5,758 nt of DNA from Ponticaulis sp. Lineage in GTDB: Bacteria > Pseudomonadota > Alphaproteobacteria > Caulobacterales > Hyphomonadaceae. Below are positions 1-4,735 of this stretch, piece by piece. The stretch is from contig PABS01000123.1 in NCBI GenBank assembly GCA_002699325.1, positions 5,790 through 11,547 of the forward strand. Reading direction: 5' to 3'. Under the pieces are notes generated by a model that had not been told where the DNA came from, ran no database searches, and saw nothing but the letters and a program-made list of their open reading frames with translations. Made by a program: the position numbers and the translations under genes. Position 1 is the stretch's first letter. Every line of letters begins with the position of its first letter.

Positions 1-6
1 AGGAGG
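1..6 (+). promoter_or_regulatory. Strong Shine-Dalgarno site for the thioesterase-like gene
   Basis: A perfect AGGAGG lies at the very edge of the window, 8 bases before a TTG codon at 15. This spacing supports TTG as the real start. No ATG or GTG at this position competes with it. Confidence 0.8.
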
Positions 7-14
7 ATCAGCGC

Positions 15-776
15 TTGGACCCGTATTTCCAGATCGACGGAAAAAAGATTATCGCCAGCCCGCACTGCGCCGGACCCTGGGACCCTGGCATGCAGCATGG
101 CGGCGCTGTCTCGGGACTGATTGCACACCTTGTCGACACCTACCCGTCCAAAGCTGATCTTCAGGTCTCGAGACTGACGATTGATCTGAAACGTCCGGTC
201 CCGATGGGCGAGCTGGATTTTGACGTCGAGGTCACCCGCGAAGGTCGCAATATTCAGACACTCGATATCGCGATCTCTGCTGGCGGAAAGGAATGTGTTC
301 GCGCGTCGGCGCTGCGTATCCGCGAAGCCGAGATGGATTTGCCCGAAGACGTAGCGCCGCCTGAATGGCATGCCGAACGCGCCGAACAGCGCGACGGGCG
401 TTTCATGAAAGGCTTTAACGAGCACGTCTCAGTCTTCAATGCAGACAGGAAACCAGACCATGTCCGCCGCGCTGCATGGTTTCACATTGGCCGGCCCTAC
501 CTTCCCGACCAACCAACAACGCCGCTCATGCGCGCGGCCGCCACCGGTGATTATTGCAACGGTGTGGGATCAGGCCTCGACTTCTTGAAATGGACCTACA
601 TAAACGCCGATCTGACGCTTCATTTCGCCAGACGCCCTGTCGGCGAATGGATCATGCTGGCCGCCAATGCCTGGGTCGACAAGAACGGCAGCGGCGTTGC
701 TTTCGGTGAATTATGTGACGAAAAAGGCTTCTTTGGCCGGGCAACGCAATCGCTTGTCATCGACAAACGCCAGTAA
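15..776 (+). CDS. Acyl-CoA thioesterase-like double-hotdog protein (TesB/4HBT_3 type)
   Basis: This 253-residue protein is predicted to hydrolyse an acyl-CoA thioester in the cytosol; the substrate cannot be told from sequence. The N-terminal hotdog (about residues 5-105) carries a QHGGAVSGLIAHLVD helix motif. The C-terminal hotdog (about 150-250) ends in a strand with GRATQSLVI, resembling the C-terminal strand of TesB. By eye alignment to E. coli TesB, the catalytic Asp and Gln correspond to D179 and Q245, while the catalytic Thr position appears to be Asn197. The length fits the stand-alone 'thioesterase family protein' class, shorter than TesB (about 286). The start is TTG with AGGAGG 8 bases upstream. 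The gene converges on the hydrolase gene, with about 18 bases between stops and no obvious terminator. It may belong to an operon that begins left of the window. Family is fairly sure; exact activity is not. Confidence 0.82.
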   Translation: MDPYFQIDGKKIIASPHCAGPWDPGMQHGGAVSGLIAHLVDTYPSKADLQVSRLTIDLKRPVPMGELDFDVEVTREGRNIQTLDIAISAGGKECVRASALRIREAEMDLPEDVAPPEWHAERAEQRDGRFMKGFNEHVSVFNADRKPDHVRRAAWFHIGRPYLPDQPTTPLMRAAATGDYCNGVGSGLDFLKWTYINADLTLHFARRPVGEWIMLAANAWVDKNGSGVAFGELCDEKGFFGRATQSLVIDKRQ

Positions 777-794
777 CGGGGCGGACCATTCTGC

Positions 795-1754
795 CTATTT
801 CAGATAGCGCTCGATCAACTCAGCCTGAACGTCGAATGCCTCTGTGCCAGGTGCGATAAGCTCGACATGCCCGGCGCCCTGAACTTCAACGAACTGCGCT
901 TCGCCGCCATCTTGCGAAACGACATCGGTGTAGCCGATGCCAAGCGCTGGCGGGGCGATATGATCCATCGCGCCATTCACGCTGATCTGCGGCACAGAAG
1001 ATGGCTGCAGCCGCGCAGATGACGTGTCCGCGAACACATCTTCCCGCCCGTCCGTGGAGGTACCGGTAAGCTGGTCTTGAATATTCGCAAGACACGTCTC
1101 TAGCGTCACAGGCGCAGAGGCTTCAAGATCCGCCAGACCACCGGAATTGATCACCGCGCGCATTGGCAGTGGCTCGCCACCAGCCAGAACACTCCCATCT
1201 GGCACATTTTCGCGCGCAGCGAGCCATGTCACCAGATGACCACCCGCCGAATGGCCGAGGCCGACAATGCGGCTTGTATCGAGATTATAGTCCGCGCCGC
1301 TCGCTATCAGCGCATCGGCCGCAGCGCTGACATCCTGGAACGTCCCCGGGTATCCGCCGCCCGCTTCATCCACACCGCGGTATTCAATATTCCAGACCGC
1401 CAAGCCGCGCTGACGCAGGGCTTCGGCCATGTAATTCATCAGGGTGCGGTTTGCGATGGCCTTCTGCCAGCAGCCGCCATGCACCATCAGCACGACCGGA
1501 TGCGGCCCCTCGCCCTCTGGCAACCAGATATCGATCACTTGTTGTTCAAGCTCTCCATAGGCATGCACTGCCTGTGGTTCGGCGCGCTCCATGGCCAGGA
1601 GGTCTGCCCAGCTCATCAGCGTATCCGATTGTGCCGCGGTTTCAGTCGCCTCAGGTGTCGGTGCCACCATCTGATTGTCCTCCACGGGTGGTTCAGCAGG
1701 TGAACAGTTCGAAAGACCCAGCGCGAGGACACACGTCATTGTTCTGAATTTCAA
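795..1754 (-). CDS. Lipoprotein alpha/beta hydrolase, kynurenine formamidase/BD-FAE esterase-like
   Basis: This is a predicted serine hydrolase of 319 residues. I chose a TTG start at 1754-1752 because AGGAGT sits 7 bases upstream and the product then begins MKFRTMTCVLALGLSNC. That is a short basic n-region, a hydrophobic core and a lipobox (LSNC) with the lipidated Cys at 17. An in-frame ATG at 1799 would add 15 residues and bury the signal. After an acidic, Thr/Ala-rich linker (about 20-48) come the oxyanion motif HGGCW (92-96), the nucleophile elbow GHSAG (Ser169), a candidate acid Asp264 in GAMDH, and His296 in GAGHVEL. HGGxW plus GxSxG is typical of eukaryotic-type kynurenine formamidases and of BD-FAE esterases. 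The gene is divergent from kynureninase, which favours the formamidase idea. However, a lipidated, envelope-located enzyme would not meet cytosolic N-formylkynurenine, so a general esterase is equally possible. The two Cys at 221 and 95 may be incidental. Confidence 0.85.
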   Translation of the reverse strand: MKFRTMTCVLALGLSNCSPAEPPVEDNQMVAPTPEATETAAQSDTLMSWADLLAMERAEPQAVHAYGELEQQVIDIWLPEGEGPHPVVLMVHGGCWQKAIANRTLMNYMAEALRQRGLAVWNIEYRGVDEAGGGYPGTFQDVSAAADALIASGADYNLDTSRIVGLGHSAGGHLVTWLAARENVPDGSVLAGGEPLPMRAVINSGGLADLEASAPVTLETCLANIQDQLTGTSTDGREDVFADTSSARLQPSSVPQISVNGAMDHIAPPALGIGYTDVVSQDGGEAQFVEVQGAGHVELIAPGTEAFDVQAELIERYLK

Positions 1755-1834
1755 TTGCCGTACTCCTGAAACGCTGTAACTGAACCAGCGCGTCGGCAAT
1801 CAGTTTCACGACCCGAAAGAAGAGTCCAATCGCG
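1755..1834. promoter_or_regulatory. Divergent intergenic region between hydrolase and kynureninase
   Basis: This 80-base gap separates two divergent starts and so should hold, or overlap, the promoters of both genes. I found no convincing -35/-10 pair in either direction. The visible elements are the two ribosome binding sites: AGGAGT on the minus strand and AGAAGAG at 1818-1824 on the plus strand. Shared control of the two genes is possible but is only inferred from the layout. Confidence 0.4.
1762..1767 (-). promoter_or_regulatory. Shine-Dalgarno site setting the TTG start of the lipoprotein hydrolase
   Basis: On the minus strand this reads AGGAGT, 7 bases before the TTG at 1754-1752. It lies inside the reading frame of the longer ATG version, so it is the main reason to prefer the shorter product, whose N-terminus is a clean lipoprotein signal. 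Confidence 0.7.
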
Positions 1835-3061
1835 ATGACGAAATTCCCGCGTTCCCGTGAAGACGCCCAGAATATGGACCGGACTGATCCGCTGGCTCAT
1901 CTGCGCGCGGCATTCGATCTGCCAGTTGGCCTGACTTATCTTGTCGGCCACTCACTTGGCCCGGCGCCAAGGTCTGCACTCAAGAATCTTCAAGCTGCCG
2001 CGCAAAGAGAATGGGCGAGTGGACTTGTTGGCTCGTGGAATTCCGCAGACTGGATCAATCTCCCGGCGCGCACCGGCGCCCGTATCGCCCCACTCATCGG
2101 CGTCGCGCCAGACGAGGTGACGGTCTGCGACAGCGTCTCGATAAATATTTTCAAGCTCGCAGGCAGCCTGATCAAGGCAGGCGAGACAGCGCCAAGGCTG
2201 ATCGTGGAAAAGGGGGAGTTCCCTACCGACCAGTACATCATCTCTGAACTTTCCAGTCTGCAGAATGCCGAGCTGGTACACGCCGAACACGATGACGGCC
2301 TCTCCGTGCTGAGCGCCGGCGGGGTGCTCGTCAAAAGCTTGGTCGACTTCCGTTCCGGCAAAGTGATGGATGTTGAAGCGGCAGAGCAGACTGCGCGAGA
2401 CGCAAATGGCGCCATTGTCTGGGATCTCAGCCATGCCACCGGCGTTCTGGACCTTAACCTCGCAGACTGGGGCGCGAAATTTGCCGTCGGATGCACCTAC
2501 AAATATTTGAATGGTGGGCCCGGCGCGCCAGGGTTTCTTTACGTCAGCGAAGACCGAACCCATGCGCTGCGCTCCTTGCTTCCGGGCTGGCTGGGCCATG
2601 CCCGACCTTTTGCTTTTGAAGACAGCTACGAGCCTTCAAATGGCGTGACCCGTTTCATTTCGGGCACTCCGCCCATTCTCTCCACGGCAAGCCTCTATGG
2701 CGCACTCGATCTTTTCGACGGTCTGCAGACATCTGACCTTGAGCAAAAAGCCAACCGGCTGGGCGATATGTGTCTCGCCCGCTTCGCTGAACTTGGGCTT
2801 GTTTCAAACTCTCCGGCTATCGGACGGCCAAGAGGCGGTCATGTGAGCATCCATCACGCAGATGGTTATGCCGTGTCGCGTGCCTTGTTCGAACGCGGCG
2901 TGCACACCGATTTCAGATCGCCGGATATTATCCGCCTTGGCCTGTCTCCCCTGGTGCTGAGCTATGAGCAGGTCTGGTTGGCCCTCGAAGAACTGGCAGA
3001 CATCCTCGACAGCGAAAGCTGGAAAGATCCACGCTTCCAGGTGCGGCAGAAGGTGACCTGA
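1835..3061 (+). CDS. kynU: Kynureninase (PLP-dependent L-kynurenine hydrolase)
   Basis: This 408-residue fold-type I PLP enzyme is close to the usual bacterial length (about 416). It is predicted to cleave L-kynurenine to anthranilate and L-alanine in tryptophan catabolism, in the cytosol. Family landmarks run in order: GHSLG (38-42), CDSVSINIFK (98-107), the GEFPTD ring-stacking segment (F129, D132), DLSH (D197, H200) for the PLP pyridine N and phosphate, TYKYLNGGPGAPGFLYV with the Schiff-base Lys223 after Tyr222, GWLGH (251-255), SGTPP (276-280), and DFRSPDIIRLGLSPL near the C-terminus. Several normally conserved positions differ: GNSLG is GHSLG, D(S/T)TS is DSVS (Val101), and PLY is PLV. 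The ATG at 1835 has AGAAGAG 10 bases upstream; an ATG at 1874 (residue 14) is an alternative start just before the conserved DPLAHLR. The catalytic core is intact, so function is likely, though substrate preference may be shifted. Confidence 0.93.
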   Translation: MTKFPRSREDAQNMDRTDPLAHLRAAFDLPVGLTYLVGHSLGPAPRSALKNLQAAAQREWASGLVGSWNSADWINLPARTGARIAPLIGVAPDEVTVCDSVSINIFKLAGSLIKAGETAPRLIVEKGEFPTDQYIISELSSLQNAELVHAEHDDGLSVLSAGGVLVKSLVDFRSGKVMDVEAAEQTARDANGAIVWDLSHATGVLDLNLADWGAKFAVGCTYKYLNGGPGAPGFLYVSEDRTHALRSLLPGWLGHARPFAFEDSYEPSNGVTRFISGTPPILSTASLYGALDLFDGLQTSDLEQKANRLGDMCLARFAELGLVSNSPAIGRPRGGHVSIHHADGYAVSRALFERGVHTDFRSPDIIRLGLSPLVLSYEQVWLALEELADILDSESWKDPRFQVRQKVT

Positions 3062-3256
3062 AGCAGCGGCTGAAGGATCACCTTGCATATGTCGAGAAAA
3101 ATCTCTAAAGCTGAGCCATCGATTTTCAGCTGACGATTTAGCGACGCGCATCTTTACATCATGCGTCCAGCTGAATGCCTCTACTCAATTTCGGTGAAAT
3201 GAAACGACTCGCACAGGACACATGCGCCTGTCAGACCACCAAGGAATCCCCACAAT
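3062..3256 (+). other. Leader and presumed promoter region of the first cold-shock gene
   Basis: This is 195 bases without a gene. Cold-shock genes commonly carry long structured leaders, and the size fits. The best promoter guess is weak: TTGCAT (3083-3088), 17 bases, TAAAGC (3106-3111), which would give a leader of about 139 bases. A small inverted repeat, AGCTGA (3109-3114) with TCAGCT (3126-3131), is present, but no T-run follows it, so it is not a good kynU terminator. AAGGA at 3241-3245, 11 bases before the ATG, is the likely ribosome binding site. Confidence 0.4.
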
Positions 3257-3472
3257 ATGGCAACCGGAACTGTGAAGTGGTTCAACACCACCAAAGGCTA
3301 TGGATTTATTCAACCAGAAGACGGAAGCGCTGACGTTTTCGTACACATCAGCAAAGTCGAGAACTCTGAACTCGGCATGATCAACGAAGGCGACCGCATC
3401 TCTTACGATCTGGAAAAAGACCGTCGCTCCGGTAAATCTGCTGCGTCTAACCTGCGTGCCGCAGAAGGCTGA
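3257..3472 (+). CDS. Canonical CspA-family cold-shock protein
   Basis: This 71-residue single cold-shock domain (five-stranded OB-fold) binds single-stranded RNA and DNA and is expected to act as an RNA chaperone or antiterminator in the cytosol. All hallmark residues are present: KWFN (W8, F9), RNP1 as KGYGFI (13-18) and RNP2 as VFVHIS (27-32), with the EDGSADVF link between them. The C-terminal SAASNLRAA resembles the usual 'A.NV' end of the family. Length is typical (65-75). It is the first of three tandem cold-shock-domain genes and the only one with a complete nucleic-acid-binding face. A GCTGATCAGC palindrome (3468-3477) overlaps the stop codon but is not followed by a T-run. Whether it is cold-induced cannot be told from the sequence. 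Confidence 0.97.
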   Translation: MATGTVKWFNTTKGYGFIQPEDGSADVFVHISKVENSELGMINEGDRISYDLEKDRRSGKSAASNLRAAEG

Positions 3473-3492
3473 TCAGCTGATTAGCTAAAGAA

Positions 3493-3521
3493 TTGCGTCA
3501 GAGCCTAATTCGCGTTAAGAT
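3493..3521 (+). promoter_or_regulatory. Candidate sigma-70-type promoter of the second cold-shock gene
   Basis: TTGCGT (3493-3498) and TAAGAT (3516-3521) are separated by exactly 17 bases. Each box matches about four of six consensus positions. Transcription would start near 3528 and give a leader of about 74 bases. An inverted repeat overlaps the -10 box. This is read by eye and unproven. Confidence 0.45.
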
Positions 3522-3532
3522 AGCGATATCTT
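3517..3532 (+). repeat. Perfect inverted repeat overlapping the -10 box of the second cold-shock gene
   Basis: AAGATA (3517-3522) and TATCTT (3527-3532) are perfect complements around GCGA, a GNRA-type tetraloop, with TT after the second arm. It overlaps the candidate TAAGAT box and start point. As DNA it could be an operator. As RNA read through from the upstream gene it would be an AT-rich, weak hairpin. Outside it, CAGAGCC (3499-3505) and GGCTCTG (3545-3551) form a second nested 7-base inverted pair. Confidence 0.45.
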
Positions 3533-3601
3533 TTCAGCGGGTCTGGCTCTGGCCTTTCTCGACTACCCCGCGCCAGGACCCGGAACACGAAGGCCGACGT
3601 C

Positions 3602-3820
3602 ATGCCGACCGGTATCGTCAAATGGTTCAATGCGAAAAAGGGACGGGGCCTCATTTCCTGCGATGATGGTTCAGGAGATGTCCTGGTCAAGCTGGAATCT
3701 GTTGAAAAAGACGGCCTGTTTCTGCTGCTGGAAGGCGAGCGCGTCGAGTTCGAACTCCAGAAAAGAGACTCTAATCCCAAAGAGATGCGAGCCACTCACC
3801 TCAATGTGCTGGAAAGCTGA
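3602..3820 (+). CDS. Divergent cold-shock-domain protein with altered RNP motifs
   Basis: This 72-residue CspA-fold protein aligns without gaps to the first 40 residues of its upstream neighbour: MPTGIVKWFNAKKG, then CDDGSGDV. It keeps W8, F9, K13, G14 and G16. RNP1 is KGRGLI rather than KGYGFI (Tyr15 to Arg, Phe17 to Leu), and RNP2 is VLVKLE rather than VFVHIS (Phe28 to Leu, His30 to Lys). Most stacking aromatics are therefore replaced by basic or aliphatic residues, and charge is near neutral (13 acidic, 11 basic). It may bind nucleic acid weakly, in another mode, or not at all. GAAGG (3589-3593), 8 bases before the ATG, is a good ribosome binding site. The intact frame, good ribosome binding site and kept hydrophobic core argue against a pseudogene. 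The specific role is unknown. Confidence 0.88.
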   Translation: MPTGIVKWFNAKKGRGLISCDDGSGDVLVKLESVEKDGLFLLLEGERVEFELQKRDSNPKEMRATHLNVLES

Positions 3821-3841
3821 TCATCCTTCTGCAGCAATGGA

Positions 3842-3870
3842 TTGGCCGAAGCGACAGGTTGCGCTATAAT
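3842..3870 (+). promoter_or_regulatory. Promoter of the third cold-shock gene
   Basis: TTGGCC (3842-3847), a 17-base spacer and a perfect TATAAT (3865-3870) form the best sigma-70-type promoter in the window. It begins about 20 bases after the stop of the second cold-shock gene. The start would be near 3877, leaving about 119 untranslated bases before the ATG at 3996. Confidence 0.65.
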
Positions 3871-3876
3871 CTAACC

Positions 3877-3995
3877 ATCGATATTGACGACGAACTGTCC
3901 AGAAGCGCCTAAATGGCGTTGGCACACACGTCTTCTCAATCTCGGAAGTACTGAACGGGTCATCTGACCGCGCCGAGAGAGAGAGATAAAACACT
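3877..3995 (+). other. Long 5' leader of the third cold-shock gene
   Basis: About 119 bases lie between the predicted transcription start and the ATG. It holds a short hairpin with stem AGCGCC/GGCGTT (3904-3909 with 3915-3920, one G-U pair, loop TAAAT) and a (GA)6 run at the ribosome binding site. Long leaders are typical of thermally regulated cold-shock mRNAs, but no cold-box homology can be claimed from reading alone. Confidence 0.4.
3975..3986 (+). repeat. (GA)6 dinucleotide run forming the ribosome binding site of the third cold-shock gene
   Basis: Six GA units run up to 9 bases before the ATG at 3996. The purine run contains several overlapping GAGAG registers that can pair partly with the anti-Shine-Dalgarno sequence, and there is no better site nearby. 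It is short for a slippage-prone repeat. Confidence 0.6.
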
Positions 3996-4202
3996 ATGCC
4001 CATCGGAACAGTCAAAACCTTCAACGCTGAAGACGGATTCGGTATCATCACACCCGATGATGGCTCACCTGATGTTCGTGTCGATCTGGGCATTATCGAG
4101 AAGGCAGGCCTGTTTGTTTTGCTCGTCGGTGAGCAGATCTTCTTTGACATTCAGACAGACCCTGAACTCACTATCAGCAATCTGCGTCAGGTGAGCAGCT
4201 GA
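3996..4202 (+). CDS. Highly divergent acidic cold-shock-domain protein
   Basis: This 68-residue protein has clear cold-shock-domain ancestry: MPIGTVKTFNAEDG, then TPDDGSPDV, aligning gap-free to its two neighbours over about 45 residues. The nucleic-acid face is largely gone. The conserved Trp8 is Thr, Lys13 is Asp, RNP1 reads DGFGII (Phe15 kept, Phe17 to Ile), and RNP2 reads VRVDLG (Phe28 to Arg, His30 to Asp). I count 11 acidic against 4 basic residues, net about -7, unlike its neighbours (about -2). The core residues and the EKAGLF.LL.GE segment (35-46), shared specifically with the second gene, indicate a folded, selected protein and a local duplication. Binding to protein, or mimicry of nucleic acid, is a guess. 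Its own promoter and long leader suggest independent expression. It may be a pseudogene in decay, but the frame is clean. Confidence 0.82.
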   Translation: MPIGTVKTFNAEDGFGIITPDDGSPDVRVDLGIIEKAGLFVLLVGEQIFFDIQTDPELTISNLRQVSS

Positions 4203-4246
4203 CACCGGAGCTGAACGCGCGTGAGATACGGCACGATACCCTTGGG

Positions 4247-4735
4247 TCAGGCGGCAACCTTTAAGACCGTTCCATCAATATCCATCACCATGACTTCCGT
4301 ACCAGCCGCAATCTGCGAGCCGTCATAGGATATGGCAGACCATGTCGTGTCGCCGAGCTTCACCCGACCTGACGATCCAACGAAATCTGCAACTGCCAGA
4401 GCACGCTTGCCGATCAGGGCTTTGCCCGGATTGTTAAGGTTGGGCCGGTCGGTCTTTTCTGTCCGCAGCCCGGAGAAGACGGTCCGCCCCATCACCACAA
4501 GCGTCACGCCGGAGATGGTGAACACGACCAGATGTGCTTGCCAGGTATCGGCTGGCAGGCCGAGTACGGCATAAGCCGGTGCGAAGAAAGCATATATCGC
4601 GGTCAGAAAGGCTGCCCCTGAGATCCATAGAAGGTCATAGGTGCCGAGCAGCATTTCCAGCCCGATCAGGAGGAGGGCAAGCCCCAGCCAATGCCAGGGC
4701 GTGATCACCTCAAAAACTGAGAAGAGCAGCTCCAT
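4247..4735 (-). CDS. NfeD-family membrane protein (QmcA partner, YbbJ-like)
   Basis: This 162-residue inner-membrane protein has about three hydrophobic helices (roughly 16-33, 35-58 and 67-84). A linker (RTEKTDRPNLNNPGK) leads to a C-terminal OB-fold domain (about 105-162), with the typical pattern ALIGKRA...GRVKLGDTTWSA...AAGTEVMVMDIDGTVLKV. It matches the short NfeD class lacking the ClpP-like protease domain. Such proteins are nearly always encoded beside an SPFH protein and are thought to work with it in membrane microdomains. Here the ATG overlaps the stop of the upstream SPFH gene as TAATG, so translation is probably coupled; GGGGAG (4746-4751) is the ribosome binding site inside that gene. 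The family call is firm; its molecular role is poorly defined in general. Confidence 0.9.
   Translation of the reverse strand: MELLFSVFEVITPWHWLGLALLLIGLEMLLGTYDLLWISGAAFLTAIYAFFAPAYAVLGLPADTWQAHLVVFTISGVTLVVMGRTVFSGLRTEKTDRPNLNNPGKALIGKRALAVADFVGSSGRVKLGDTTWSAISYDGSQIAAGTEVMVMDIDGTVLKVAA

Noticed and set aside
1236..1703. A 155-codon plus-strand reading frame opposite the lipoprotein hydrolase
   Set aside because: It lies entirely antisense to a gene with intact catalytic motifs, has no ribosome binding site and shows no recognisable domain.
3109..3131. Inverted repeat AGCTGA/TCAGCT after kynureninase as a terminator
   Set aside because: Only six base pairs with an 11-base loop and no following T-run.
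3468..3488. Overlapping palindromes (GCTGATCAGC and AGCTGATTAGCT) at the end of the first cold-shock gene as a terminator
   Set aside because: The first has no loop, the second has only a four-base stem, and no T-run follows.
3913..3954. A 13-codon reading frame in the leader of the third cold-shock gene, possible leader peptide
   Set aside because: No Shine-Dalgarno site precedes it, it has no regulatory codon run, and its ATG lies partly in a small hairpin loop; such short frames occur by chance.
3127..4201. Repeated CAGCTGA heptamers around the cold-shock genes as a shared regulatory motif
   Set aside because: The copies at 3127, 3168, 3474 and about 4195 have no constant spacing or position relative to promoters, and one includes a stop codon; chance is likely.
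4203..4246. Bidirectional terminator between the third cold-shock gene and the nfeD-like gene
   Set aside because: Only very short pairings are visible (for example ACCC-TT-GGGT), with no convincing stem or T-runs.
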